Notes: a model not told the origin generated them from the letters alone. DNA of 64,000 nt from Brachyhypopomus gauderio (GCF_052324685.1 NC_135218.1:10250516-10314515), one strand, 5' to 3'. Positions 1 through 13,420 are shown, counted from the first letter of the stretch. Numbers and translations are program-made.

Positions 1-394
1 GAATCAAGTCAAACATGCTGACACTGTAAGAATTTGGTTCTGGCTCTTGGTAATACAGCCAATCACAGTCATAAAACAAATATCATGTCTACATCAATTT
101 TAATGAATATATAAAGGAATGTTTGAAAAGCCATTTGTGAATAGGGAAGTGCACAAATTTGCAATATGATTGCATTTATAAAAAGCTAAGTAGAAAAGCT
201 GAAATGATTAAACTTGCTAAAAAACAAAGTTACATTAGACTAATTCAAATGCATCACACCTGATCTGATTAAAGGTTGTAGGAAGAAATGATCTGATTTT
301 TTAAAGATGTGTGCATAACAGGTTTGCTTTCTGGAGAAGAGGAATTCTCCAGAATTTCTTTCTGATTTCTTTCCGAGACACCACGTGAAATTAC

Positions 395-1655
<1,261 letters not shown>

Positions 1656-1923
1656 GCTGCATTCACAACGGACAAAACTATAAAGGACAAACACATTTAC
1701 CACCAACCTGTGGTGTTAATACACGACGAGCTCCAGTTCCTCCCGTAATTAGCGGTAGTTTTCTCCTTCAGCTGTTCCGCCGACCTTAACTGACAGGCCC
1801 GTTAGCTTAGATGCTAACGAACTTTCGAGTCGCCGGTGACAGCTCGGTGTATTTTTAACAGGCCATTTATTTTTTTAATATATAAGAAAATAAAAGGTAC
1901 GCTGAGCTAACTAACTTGGTTAC

Positions 1924-2075
1924 CTTCGCTTGGAATGGGTTCAAATCAAGAGCGGACGTGTTCCGTAGCGCAGTCAGCAGAGCAGCGAGTAAACAACATA
2001 GCTGGCGGGTTAGCGCTGCCTCAGTGCCGCTTATCGCTCTAAACAACGGGGAGGTAACCTGCCTACGACCGGAAG
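1924..2075 (-). promoter_or_regulatory. Probable tpra1 non-coding first exon and promoter area
   Basis: On the minus strand a good donor (GAAG|GTAACC) ends at 1924, and the stretch upstream is the most GC/CpG-rich part of this flank. An acceptor-like TTTATAG near 1680 or GCAG near 1657 could join it to the ATG exon. This is inferred from splice signals only; the start site is not visible. Confidence 0.35.
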
Positions 2076-2167
2076 AGACGAGAGTCATGTGATTACAGAA
2101 CAACTTCAGAATACAAGTTTAAGATGGACCAACTTTCAAAATAAAAGTAACACCACAGTAACACTCC

Positions 2168-2482
2168 AAACAAAAAAGTATCCATCCATCCATTATCCGA
2201 ACTGCTTAATTCCAGCATCTCCAGGCGAAGGCAGGGTACACCACGGGCAGGTCGCCAGTCCACCGCATGGCCAACACACACACACACACACGCACCTACG
2301 GGCAATTCAGAATGATCGATCAACCTAACATGCATGTCTTTGGACCGTGGGAGGAAACCGGGAGTACCTGGAGAAAACCCACAAAGGCACAGGGAGAACA
2401 TGCAAACTCCACACAGAGCAGCCCAGACCGAGAATCGAACCCAGACTGCCTTGCTGTGAGGCGACAGTGCTAACACTGCACC
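2168..2482 (+). repeat. Dispersed teleost retroposon fragment (LINE2/Maui-like 3' end)
   Basis: The stretch contains the phrase order seen in very common fish repeats: CATCCATTATCCGAACTGC, a short (CA)n, CATGTCTTTGGACCGTGGG, GGAAACCGGGAGTACC, and ACATGCAAACTCCACACAGA. It lies between tpra1 and the SPRY gene. Assignment to the L2/Maui group is from memory of similar sequences and is uncertain; the repetitive nature is not. Confidence 0.6.
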
Positions 2483-2620
2483 ATTATTATTATAATAATA
2501 ACAAAACAATGAAAAAGACAGTTCTTAACATCGTAAAGAAAAAATAACTATTTGTCAAATGTAATAACATTTACTACAGACAATTACATATTTGAATGAA
2601 TCGAGTTTAAAAATATGCAC

Positions 2621-2630
2621 TTTATTTATT
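2621..2630 (-). terminator. Overlapping poly(A) signals of the SPRY gene
   Basis: Two overlapping AATAAA hexamers on the minus strand, about 65 bases past the stop codon at 2696. Their position suits 3' end formation of the SPRY-domain gene. Confidence 0.5.
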
Positions 2631-2695
2631 GAGAATATCAAATACATTGTCTGCCTAACAAAATGTAAATAAGTACCATTACACATAGTTGAATG

Positions 2696-3895
2696 TTATT
2701 CACACAATGTTATTCGAGCACTAGGATGACCAGACATCATCCTCACAGCCAAACAGACAGGCTCTGTGAAGCTCACACTGAACGTATGCAGGTGAGTTTT
2801 GGCTCCATTAATGCTGCTAATGCTGTAAAATGCCACACTGTTGTTGTTGTTGTTGTTGTTTTTGAAGCTCAGATGGATCTCCACCTTCTGCAGAGACGAG
2901 GTGCGCATCAGTGGCACGTCCCGGCCTCCCTCGTATGCCGTGAGAAGGTTATTACACCACATCAGACACCAAGCGCCAGTACTGCTCTCCAGACCGCTTC
3001 CACTACCACATCGAGGCAGCCCTCTGTAGCACAACCCCAGCACCCAGGGGCAGCCTTCAGTCACCACACTCCAACAGTGCTCTCCTTTGGAGAAACTTTG
3101 AGAGCTCAGTGCCTGCAGGAAGCTGGTGAACCTGTTGGGTCCAGCTGGATATGGCTGTTTGGCAACAGAAAAAGACACTGTTTTGAGATCTTCGGAAAGG
3201 ACCAGATTAGGATGCAGTGTCTCTGCATCAAAAGTCACTTCTGAAGGGTTCAGAATAGCTCGTAAACGACGCTGGGCTGCCCCAAGATTGAGACGGAGTT
3301 GGTAGTTGCTGCGTTCCATCTCCACACACATGCCTGCCATGCTGGTGCTTGGAGCTTCTGCGTCACTCTGTGCAACCTCCAGAGGTTCTAACATCAGGCT
3401 GGCAGTGCGCATCTCAATGTCAAGAATCCCTTCGCTGAATCTGACTTCATCGTGCTCTTCCAACAGGGTGTTAGCCTGGAGCTCTGCCTCCTTCAGCTGC
3501 TCACGGATATCTGACACCTTCCGGACCTTGGTCTCCACAGCCTCCTCTCTAGACCTCAACCGAGCCTCTAGTAGACTCATCCCTGCTGTGCTGTAGTTCC
3601 TCAGAAGCTCCGCCATCTCTTCCAGTACTGTCTTCACCTCTAGTCTAAGGGCAGCGTTTGATGCTTTGACTGCAACTTCTCCTTCCATCACCTTGGCAAT
3701 CAGGTCATCCACATGTGTAATCTTATCTTGGAGTTGTGTCATCACCGGAGTTAATCTTGACATATATTTTCCTGGCTCATCAGATGGTGTGCTTACTGCA
3801 GAAAAAGCTTCTGTTAAGTCATTCACCATCTCAAATTCGTCTTTCTTCTGGGTAGAGGAATAACACTCATGATTGTGCTCCATGTCTGTGGTCAC
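2696..3895 (-). CDS. Coiled-coil B30.2/SPRY-domain protein (BSPRY/TRIM-like, no RING)
   Basis: An uninterrupted 399-codon reading frame in one exon. Residues about 70-200 are heptad-rich, Glu/Leu/Arg-rich and likely coiled coil. From about residue 215 a PRY-SPRY module follows: a PRY-type segment (FDAETLHPNLVLSEDLKTV), then GPNRF, a GEHCWSVV strand (compare the GxHxWxV of B30.2 domains), and GLPRCGSGSG, which resembles the LPRKGSGSD of BSPRY. No RING or B-box zinc ligands are visible, so it is not a full TRIM protein; a RING or B-box could lie on unseen upstream exons. A run of seven Asn (about residues 345-352) is encoded by a trinucleotide repeat inside the SPRY domain. The start is the first Met of the frame. 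B30.2 proteins usually bind partner proteins; the partner here is unknown. Confidence 0.75.
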   Translation of the reverse strand: MTTDMEHNHECYSSTQKKDEFEMVNDLTEAFSAVSTPSDEPGKYMSRLTPVMTQLQDKITHVDDLIAKVMEGEVAVKASNAALRLEVKTVLEEMAELLRNYSTAGMSLLEARLRSREEAVETKVRKVSDIREQLKEAELQANTLLEEHDEVRFSEGILDIEMRTASLMLEPLEVAQSDAEAPSTSMAGMCVEMERSNYQLRLNLGAAQRRLRAILNPSEVTFDAETLHPNLVLSEDLKTVSFSVAKQPYPAGPNRFTSFLQALSSQSFSKGEHCWSVVTEGCPWVLGLCYRGLPRCGSGSGLESSTGAWCLMWCNNLLTAYEGGRDVPLMRTSSLQKVEIHLSFKNNNNNNNSVAFYSISSINGAKTHLHTFSVSFTEPVCLAVRMMSGHPSARITLCE

Positions 3896-3939
3896 TACAG
3901 TACACCTCTTGCTGCTTGATCAATGTCTAAGGTTCCTCT

Positions 3940-6230
3940 GTGGGAATGTTGTGTTCTGGCACTTTACTCCAGATGTTCACAGAAAAGAGTGACGGTCTGA
4001 AAAACAGAGACAGAAGCAGCCAAGTCACAAGTCCAAAGCGGCATGGGAAAAATCTAAAGGCAATGTGTGCATCTCTCATAATTCTGTACCAGAGCGCAAT
4101 ACTGGTAAGTCTCCAAATACGTTTTCCCTCATCTGCACAAAGTAATTCAAAAGTAATTCAAACATATATCTAATAGTCTTACATTTAGGCTTCGAAGAGT
4201 TTTTCTATTCGATTTCTCACAACCAATAACATTTTAAGCTCCCTAAACTAAGCTTCTTTCGCACAGAAGACCTTGCATGATCTTAAAGCCACGCACCGAA
4301 AGGTTGATCAAACATGAGCTACTATACACCCGCGATAGCTCCATATTTATACTGTATCAATTTATGCCTCAGGAGTCTCCTAACCATAACCCTAATCCTA
4401 GTACCGTCTTAACCGAAGTCACAGACTACAGCCGTAGTCTATTAGAAAATGAACCTTAAGATTTAGTTTAGTAAATCTTAAATATTTTACCCTTTTGTCG
4501 TTGCGAGTAGTCTATGCAAAACGAATTTATCTACGATGTAAACTGTCGTTACGCACCTGGCCACGTCCGGAAGACACGCGTGTGTAACGTGGTTATGGTG
4601 GATCAACAAGGGAAATCGCTTTAAAAATTATTAAAGACAATTTCACATTTCACGATCTTAACACAGGGAGTATCCCAAAACATCCAAAACTCTTAGCAGC
4701 TGTCCTAGTTTTATTTGTCAAAACTTGTTAGCACAGCGTACTAACGGTTTCCATCGTGACGGATCTCCAGTTGTGTTTTTAACCTAGTTCCGTGTGGGAG
4801 TCGTTTTTACCTTCATCTTTTCCCCGTTTATTACAGACATGAGCAAATATAATTATGATAGAACCGCCATTTCCGTGTCGGAGTCCAACGTTCATCCCTT
4901 AACAAAAAGGTAGTATACTTAAAGTTCATTTTATTAAGTATACTTCAGTATAAGTATAGCAAGTGTATGTGTGTGTACACATCTTTTTGCTTAGGGTTCA
5001 AGCGAGCATTACAATTCAGCTGTCCACCTTCACATCCCCACATTTATGTTAAATAGTATCGTTACAAATATGCTGGCTTGTAGCCATGAAATAAGACAAG
5101 GATTTTTTAATTTAAATATCAGTTTTGTATTTAATAATTTCTCGGAATAACAATCATCCCAATTCACATGAAGTGGTTTCATCAGCTCAAGTGTCATATA
5201 CTCGAGAACGATATTTTACATCATTTTAAGTTACATGTTAAGCTTTACCTACTGAAAAGCAGTATTATTCGATCATTACTGACATTTGTCATTCGTTTAC
5301 CTATGTCAAAATGCATGACTCTGGTATAAATAGTACGGTATGAAAAAATGGTCTACAAAAAACGTCCTAAATCCTACAGAAATGCGCAGACATCCATTCA
5401 AAAAAAGTGTAGGTATAGAACATCAGCCCTTTCTCATTTCTGTTGAATAAAGCACAGATTTGTAATGTTTAGACCTTTGCCACTGCATTGCACTTTCCAT
5501 TTCATTTCATATTAACGTGCGAAACAAACTGCCAGTGTTACACTGTGACCCTGAGACAGTTGCACCTTTTCTGCATGTGTAACTGCACATACTCCATCAT
5601 GTGTAGTACGACGTGTGTTCCTTAACCCATCATTTATCATTTGGAAGGCAGTTAATGTAAGCCTATTCTCCAAGATTAGGTAGTCCTAAATGACGTGCCT
5701 CTCATGCATGCACACACAAATATACATTTTGACGTTTAAGTACAATCTCTCGCAGAAACGGAATATAAAAATAAAAAGTTTGATTCTAAAAACGTTAATC
5801 ATAGGATGCAATGTTATCCAGCGACTACAAAGTTGGACAAGAAGCAATCAGAAGTGTAATATTTATGAGTTGTGCAACCGCGGTCTGCGGTGACAGAATT
5901 GGATGGTCACATATTTGGCATTAATGTGAAGGACTGCTTCATGGCATGAGCCTGTCTGAAGACACACTATAGCCACGATGGTGAATTCGTTTGAAATGAA
6001 TTTGCGATTATCTTTGCCTAGTCCAACCACACCGCTGCATCACTTCTCTCGTGGGAGACAAGCATTGTCTAGATGTAACTGGTTTAGCATACCAGCCAAA
6101 CCAAGTGTGTGTGTGTGTGTGTGTGTGTGAATTGTAAAATGCAAATGTCACAAGATCTCACTTTTCACCCGTAGCTTAGCATACTCTACATTTGAACATA
6201 CATGTATGTTCGGCAATGAAAGGAGAGTTG
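3940..6230. other. Intergenic, no gene recognised
   Basis: The SPRY gene promoter should lie within the first several hundred bases; CpG-containing sequence near 4500-4600 (CACGTCCGGAAG on the + strand, an ETS-like core) is a candidate. The rest is AT-rich, with a short (TG)n at 6104-6129. No convincing coding sequence is seen on either strand. Confidence 0.5.
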
Positions 6231-6232
6231 AA

Positions 6233-6238
6233 TTTATT
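6233..6238 (-). terminator. Candidate lpin3 poly(A) signal
   Basis: AATAAA on the minus strand about 230 bases beyond the lpin3 stop codon at 6466. It is the nearest canonical hexamer to the stop. Confidence 0.35.
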
Positions 6239-6465
6239 TAGGCTATGCACACATGCAGTCCCCACTTCGTGATATATCTTCTAGTGTATATTGTAGTGAC
6301 AAATGTATAATAGTTTATGCTATAGCATATAAAACGCTCCACTTTGCACTGTGGGTCCCGGGATATATTCATCTGTTTAGTGTTCTAGCTGTGGTAATGT
6401 GAGAAAATAAGACTAGTATGTCTTACTTATGACTAGTATGATTGCGAGTCAGAAGCAGAGGACGT

Positions 6466-6675
6466 CTAGAGTGAGGAGAGGTCCAGTGCAGGCAGGGGCT
6501 CTCGCCAGTAGCTAAAGTGGCTAAATTCTGGGTAATCGAAGGACGTAGTCCGGCCTTTAGACAGCAGAGGAAAGACATGTTCCACCATCTCACTGAGGTG
6601 GTTGTACCTGGGAAACACAAGCAAAAGTTTAACACCCATTATAATACATATTTTTTATTGTCCGTGATCTTGGTT

Positions 6676-6722
<47 letters not shown>

Positions 6723-7921
6723 TTACTCACGAGGACTTGAAGCCCTTGCTTTTCTCCTGTATGAGCTCTCCTTTAGGATTCACAGTGAAGATACGCGTCT
6801 CCGGCACTCCGACTTTCTTATATGCGAACACGTCCTACACCCACACCAACGCCACCACGCCGAGACACACACACAGATACACGTTAGTCTGTGAAAACCT
6901 TTCACACACCACGAGCGTCTAAGAGACGTGTTGAATCTGCTGGTTCCCCTTCACCCGATGGGAGTCGTGCTTACATTGACCCTGTTACCAAAAGCAGCGT
7001 AGAAAGGTTGTTGATGTGGATTGAAAAGTTCTCTAATGTCATTCAGGCACGTGATCTTGAACACTTCTGGTTTCTTCTCAATCACTTCCCTATAAACAAG
7101 AGGTGAGCAATGTATTAAGAGTACATCAAAACCACTCAATAGCACAACAAAGGTCAACCACCAGAGGGCGCGTGTCCATGTACCTGTGTAGAGCTGAGAA
7201 TAAGCTGCTGGGCGCGAGTAGCACTGGCCCTTTAGGCAATACGGTGCCTTTTTCATTCACCCACTGCAAGTATCCCTTAGTGATGTCGGCCATGCCTATG
7301 GCACGGGCTGAACAGTACAGGAACTTGTAGCCATTTCTGGGGAAAAGCAGTAACAGACACACACACAACTCTAGCCTTGGTATCATTTTGCTCAGGGTAC
7401 CACCACCATGCTACCATGCCTTGATTCTTCTGTTGGAAATGCGTGTGTTGGAAGTTGGAAGTGCTTGTGTCTCTGGGTCAGCAGGTCTGGTATGAGGGTG
7501 TTGTGTGAAGAGTGAGGCAGCCTTTTCTTCTGCTGGTTCTGTGGGAGCGGACACACAAGGTGGAGATGTTTGCGAGCAGGCGTGTCTCTTACTGGTGTAT
7601 ACTGTGGTAAAGTTTAGCAATGCCTTGGTGGGTCCAATCTTTTCCGAACTGTGGCAGAATATGACCCAGCGCATCCGACCTGGAATTGCAAAGTTTAACA
7701 ATGTTAGTCACACAGACTTATGTGAAATTGTCAAATCACACACAAACACACACGCCTGCACATATACGCACTTGGTGATGGTGCCGTCAATATCTGAGAT
7801 GATGACTTTATCATCCCAGTTCCACAGATAGATGGCTGCTTCACAACGACAGGTTCCCTGGTACTGAGTAGTTACACTGAACACAATAGTGTTTGCTCCC
7901 TCCCGTAAATTCAGACTTTCC

Positions 7922-7960
<39 letters not shown>

Positions 7961-10900
7961 TAAGGTTAGTATGAATATGAGTAAGGAGAGTGTGTATAAA
8001 CAGGACGGGGGTGGGCCTCTGTGTGGTAGGTGCACAGGTTAGTGGAGCTCGTACTATCTGCTGGGAGCTGAGGCGGAGGGTCTTGCAGTACAGCTGACTC
8101 AAGACCTGCGTGGCCGCAGTGGCTTCAACTCCACTCTTCTGCTTCATGGAGTGAGTTACATCATCGTCACTGGACAGCTGGCTGGAGTAATCCCTACGCA
8201 CACACAGACACACACAGGAATGTTGGCTTTTATTTTCACTATTAAAACAAATGGGATCCTTCTAAAGACAAAATGGTTAAGACATCCACATCTAACGTCC
8301 AGTAACTGCAAGAGCCTCTTGATACAGGAGAAGACATAATAATAATAATAATAATAATAATGTAATCATATCTTCACCCACACCTCATTGTGTATACCTG
8401 CTCAACTGCTCATTAACACAACTACCTAATCAGGCCATGACACGGCAGATGTTCACACTCACAATTCAAGGTATGAAGAGCATCTCTGAATGCACATGTC
8501 AGACCTTGAAGCAGATGGGCTACAGCATCAGAAAAACACAGCAGGTGCCACTCCTGTTTGCTAAGAACAGGCAAATGAGCCTATAATCTGCCTGGGCTCA
8601 CCAAACTGGACCACAGAAGACTGTAAAAACATTGTCTGGTCTGACAAGTGTCGATGTCTGCAGCGACGTTCAGATTGTAGGGTCAGAATTTGTTGTAAAC
8701 AACATGAAAGCATGACTCCACCCTGCCGTATCAACAGATCATGCTGCTAGTGGTGGTGTAATGGTGGATATTTTCTTGGCACACATGGGGACCCTTAAAA
8801 CCAGCTGAACATTGTTTAAATGCCACAGCCTATCAGAGTATTGTTGCAGACTGTGTGCATCCTTTTATGACCACAGTGTGTGCATCTTCTGATGGCTCCT
8901 CCCTGCAGGTTAACGTGCCATTTCCATGCTCAAATCATCTCAAACTAGTTTCTTGAACATGACAATGAGTTCATTGTTCTTAAATGGCTTTCAGTCACCA
9001 GATTCAATCCATCATAGCACCTTTGGGATGTGGTGAAACAGGAGATTCACAGCATGCATAGTGCAATCATGTCAATATGGACCAACATCTCTGAGGAATG
9101 TTTCCAGCAACTTGCTAAATCTATGTCACGAGGAATTAAGGCAGATCACAAGGCTAAAAGGGGCCCAACCCAGTACAAGCAAGGCACACCTACTAAAGTG
9201 GCTAATGAATGCGTTTCCACAAGTAAAAAGACAAAAGGATAAAGGACAATGAGCGTAAACACAAACATGGGTCTTACTTAAGTGAGGGAGGTACGTGGGA
9301 GGAAGAGGATAAGTGGGAGGAAGAGGAGGCCTCAAGCTGATTTTCACCTGAGCTTGGCTTAGAACTTGCCTAAGAAAAGAAGAAATGAAGAATAAAATAA
9401 AATGAGACAAATGATGTAACTTCAATTCTGTTCTCCTCAACTGTGTGGTGATGGAGGATTAAGAAATAACTGGAGCAGAAGTGGTGTCAGAATTCAGCAT
9501 TGAGCAGGACTCTGGCCTCAGCAGCCGAGACTCATTGCTTATCGTGGACTCCTTCCTTCTACAACTGCACCTGGTTATTGTCCATGTCCCTCCTTCTCCA
9601 GGAGAACCACCAGCGGCCAGACTTCTTGGGCATCTTAACCTTTACCAGCTGTTCAACTGCAGTCTGAGTGAAGACAGGTTGAAAAACACTTTCTCGTTCA
9701 TACAGTGAGTCATGCGTCAGGGGCTGCATGTACCATTCAGCTCTTAATTCCATGAGTAACTGGATTAAGCTTTCTAAACTATAACAGGTGTGTGTACCTT
9801 TGGCAAATTTTTCTGGAATGCTTGCATTGACAGAATCATCGGAGCAGCAACTGCCCAGTTGTAGTAACTAAAAAAGTAAGCATCAGAAAATCAGTCACCA
9901 TCAGTCATTAGCAGGCAAAACATGCTATTTCCCCCTCTTGAAAAACACCTACACATTGTTGTTGTGTTTTATAAATTAGAAGAATTTCACCAACTTCGAA
10001 TTGATGCAAACGACAAGGTTTGGATCTTCAATAATTCCAGGATTGTTCACAAGGTCTTGATACTTGACAATATGCTCCATAAACTTCTCTGCAACCAAGA
10101 GCACAGGAAATGCATGCTTGGACGACTGTCTCCGAGTCAACAGTGACGCTCGAGGACAGCCGACCTCTCCTTTCCCATCATGCACCCTTTGTCTACCTTT
10201 GTTGATCTGCTTGGTGTGGTCCTTGGTCCCGCAGAGGGACATGGAGACGTCCAGCGTGTCAGTGGTGGAGTCAGACAGGTACTCCATGCCACTGTCCACG
10301 TTGCCTGTACTCAGAGGTGGAGGGGACTGTTGGTCGGACTGTGGGGAGGGCAGGTGGGCGGAGCTGAGCTCGGTGCCAGGTCGCAGAGCTGAGTCGCTGT
10401 CACTGGACAAAGAGTCAAATGGGACAAAGGAACGGGGAGTCCAATTATGACGAGCCTGCTTATTACTGCGTTTTTATTGGACCAAACTGAAAAATAAGCT
10501 GTGATGCATACACACACAGATTCGTTGCAAGCTGTTACTGCAGAGCAGTAGAGTACAGCATGTGTGCCATAGACCAGTCACCCAGGAAAGATGCAGGGGA
10601 ATTTAAACTCTCACCTTCTTGGGAAATACAGTGCAACCATCTCGGGGTCTAGACTGGATAAGTCATCCAGATAGATGTCTGCTGGCCCTAAATGCTGACT
10701 GCGCTTGCCTGTGCACAAAATCAAAATGAGAGATTGTGAAAAAGGAAACTCGTTCATCTGGATTTAAGGAAAGCGATGTTCAAATTCAATTCAACTCATT
10801 ACAACAGTGTTGAATTTCACAGTGTGGATGTGCAGGTCCTAAAGCCCACCCTTTTTCTTTTCCTGGGGTTCTGTTGCCTTAGACAGGGATTGGGAGGAGC

Positions 10901-13024
10901 CTGGCACCTCCTCCAATCGGATGTCTGCTTTCGTGGGTTGAGTCTCTGCATCCTTATTGGTCTGTTGAGTCTCCCCGCATGCCCCTCCCTCCTCCTCAGC
11001 TTGTCCTTTGGTGAAAGTTTCAATGCTACCGTCTTTGTCCGCCAAAGCTACCTCTGCTGTGCTTTGCTGAGTGGTCTTACTGATTGAGTCCATTGAGGTA
11101 GCTAATGTTTCTGAACAACCCATGCTAACAGCATCAACCCCATACCTCTGGTGGTCAGGGGAATATGACACAACAGTATTTGCACCAATGGCATGAGAAA
11201 TGCCGATTAAGCTAGTGCCGTTAGCGCAGTTATGTGTATTAGCAATTTTGGCATTACAGTCTGTGCTACATGTGCTAATTGTGTTAACCATGAAATCGAC
11301 TGGACCATCCAGAGCGTTCGTTCCCGATACGTGCTGTGGATCCGCCCTGTCTGCAGGCTGCACGGTCTCCCCTTGGGCCAGCCTGAGTAGGGATGCCTGC
11401 AATCTGGGCTGAGAAGCGTCCGACGTTTCATTCGGCGTGGAATGTGAAACTCTAGGCAGGTTATCCGAGAGACAAGGCTCCGTTATAAAAGTCCGAGGTT
11501 CTGGTCTCAGCACAGTTACCATTGTGAGGGGGGCGGAGGACTCCATGTCGAATGAAGCCTGCCGCTGAATGGTGCGGAAGTGGGAGTGGTCAGAGGGGAT
11601 TATGGGGGAGTGGTTAGAGGGGAGGAAAGGGGAGGAGGGAACACGGGGCAGCTCTCCGGGTCGTTCTGTCTGGCACACCTTAAGAGTCAGACACACATCA
11701 TCAATTAGGTTTTCATTCTCAGGCACAGCAAGGTCACTTTTAAGGTTGTAAAAGGGGAGGGGGTGAAAATACGACACCTTGGGAAAACCTCCCCAGTTCC
11801 ACTGCATTTGAGGGCCTGGTGTCTCCTGAGGCTTCACCAACAACTCAGAGTCACTCTTGGGGGATGAAGAACGACTACAGAAAACACTGGAGAGAGGGAG
11901 GGAGGGAGGGAGAGAGAGAGAGAGAGAGAGAGAAAAGAGGTGGAGAAGGACAAAGAATACATTTTATTTATTGTATTAGGAGAAGAGATGGGATTACATT
12001 AAGGTGCAAAGGTTCAGGTGATGATGAATGTTGATACCTCTCAACAGGAGAACACTCTTGATCAGAATGGGGATGCAGGTCTTTGGTCTGAGAACAAGTC
12101 AGATCCTCGCTTGGCTCCTCAGAAAGAGAGTAGTACACAGACTTACTGTGGAAACACACACACACACACACACACACACAATTGATCAATTCTGATCAGC
12201 TATTGATGTTGAGACTTAAACATATCATTGACTGACAGGAGCTTCAATGTAACTACAAACCAAACACACCTGGTCATCATGAGTGACACCGTCTCCTCTT
12301 TACTGAGCTCCTGCTCCGGGGTTCCCCTCTCCTCCGAGGACGAGCTGCCCTCCTCCCGGAGGTGTGCGTCAGAGCGGGCGCGTTTCCGCCTTCGTTTCTT
12401 CCGCCGGGAGGAGGAAGACGAGGCGGTACTGGAGGGAGACTCCATCACCTCAGAAACCTGTAGAACCTCGCTGGGAATGGGGGAGGTGCAGAGATGGGCC
12501 GGCACCCCTGCCTGACACAGCGATGGTAGTGATGACTCACATGTTTTACAGCCCTCTGAAAATAAGGCATGTTAGCTTCTGATGACCATTTCATCACCTT
12601 ATAGCACATACCTCCAAGTTTTCGCTTTCCTCCACAAAGAACGCCTCTCCATTGTCCCCGAGTTTCATGTGCAGGTCGACGGGCTCACCATTGATCTCAA
12701 TATCCACCTGAAAATACAATGGCAGACAACAAAGAATAAGACCCCCCGCCACAGAGTAATCCAGCCTTCTAGTCCGTTCCACAGGCCCTGCTCTGTAGAC
12801 GGGCGGTCCATGTTCCCCAAACCGTGCCTCACCACTTTCTCCTTGGAGCGCAGGACTCCCAGTTTGCCGAAGCGCACATGGAAAGGGGAGCACTGGAGAC
12901 TGCCGTCCGGCTGCCGCACGACGATGACGTCAATCCCACCGGTCAGCGTGGCGGGGTTGAGGCCACGATAAAGCTCCTTCACGGTCACAAAGACCGTCTC
13001 TGCCAACTGACCCACGTAGTTCAT
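6466..13024 (-). CDS. lpin3: Lipin-3, phosphatidate phosphatase (complete)
   Basis: Eighteen coding exons join in frame to 3201 nt (1066 aa): 12833-13024, 12612-12707, 12270-12511, 12038-12145, 10850-11874, 10615-10708, 10197-10402, 9995-10088, 9798-9867, 9571-9663, 9278-9369, 8055-8193, 7772-7920, 7593-7679, 7184-7336, 6975-7089, 6731-6834, 6466-6607. Lipins are Mg2+-dependent phosphatidate phosphatases that make diacylglycerol and also act as nuclear co-regulators. Visible features are the N-LIP domain from [11 protein letters not shown], a polybasic NLS at residues 132-142, the WWFSW M-lipin motif at 727-731, the catalytic DxDxT (DIDGT) at 860-864 and the LxxIL co-activator motif LGHIL at 871-875. 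[20 protein letters not shown]-like and EKKPEVFK wording favours LPIN3 over LPIN1/2. The protein is longer than human LPIN3 (about 850 aa) because exon 10850-11874 encodes about 340 low-complexity residues. The acceptor before the ATG is at 13034. Confidence 0.92.
6679..6719. repeat. (TG)n microsatellite in lpin3 intron
   Basis: About 20 TG units lying just downstream of the donor of lpin3 exon 6731-6834, so the transcript carries (CA)n within about 12 nt of the 5' splice site. Confidence 0.95.
7923..7957. repeat. (CA)n abutting lpin3 exon 7772-7920 acceptor
   Basis: About 17 CA units on the + strand. In the lpin3 transcript this is (UG)n running directly into the acceptor TTAG of the exon that carries the catalytic motif; no ordinary pyrimidine tract is present. 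Confidence 0.95.
8385..9212 (+). mobile_element. Degenerate Tc1/mariner transposon relic in lpin3 intron
   Basis: Fragments of a widespread fish Tc1-like transposase gene are readable in + orientation: AGAGCATCTCTGAATGC, ATGGGCTACAGCATCAG, GTCAGAATTTGTTGTAAAC, ATTTTCTTGGCACAC, and CATGTCAATATGGACCA near the 3' end, followed by a CACACCTACTAAAGTGGC-type end. The N-terminal half is deleted (sequence jumps near 8465) and many stops occur. It lies in the intron between lpin3 exons 9278-9369 and 8055-8193. A related relic is at 44600-45250. Confidence 0.7.
11900..11938. repeat. Purine-rich (GAGA)n upstream of lpin3 large exon
   Basis: GGGA/GA simple repeat next to the acceptor of exon 10850-11874. 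In the transcript it is a CU-rich tract, suitable as a polypyrimidine tract. Confidence 0.8.
12156..12181. repeat. (CA)n next to lpin3 exon 12038-12145 acceptor
   Basis: About 12 CA units; (UG)n in the transcript, separated from the acceptor by only TTTCCACAG. Confidence 0.9.
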
Positions 13025-13420
13025 GGTCTGGGACTGAAAGTACAAAAAATATATATAAAAATATGGTAATATGAACACCAACAACTTATTAGATTTAATG
13101 ACGATCGTATTGAAAAGAGTAGATAGTAAGATGTATGCTCAAGATAAGTGACAAACCGCTCTTCCAAAAACAATTTAAGCTCATAGCACCAACACAAAGA
13201 AAACAACACTAGAATTAAATAATAATATTCAGTATGAAGTAGCAAATATTTCTTTTTCTGGGTCAATTGTTTTATCAAACAAAATAGTGACTTAACAGCC
13301 TCTTTTAACTGTAACTACATTTCAATAACATTTCAAACATTTGCACAATGACTCGGTGACAAGCCTGTAGTAACAGTTAGCTATGACTGTGTTCCATGGG
13401 TACAAAGAAACAGAATGACG

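Noticed and set aside
10776..11087. + strand open frame across the large lpin3 exon
   Set aside because: Antisense shadow of lpin3, whose splice phases and family match fix the minus strand.
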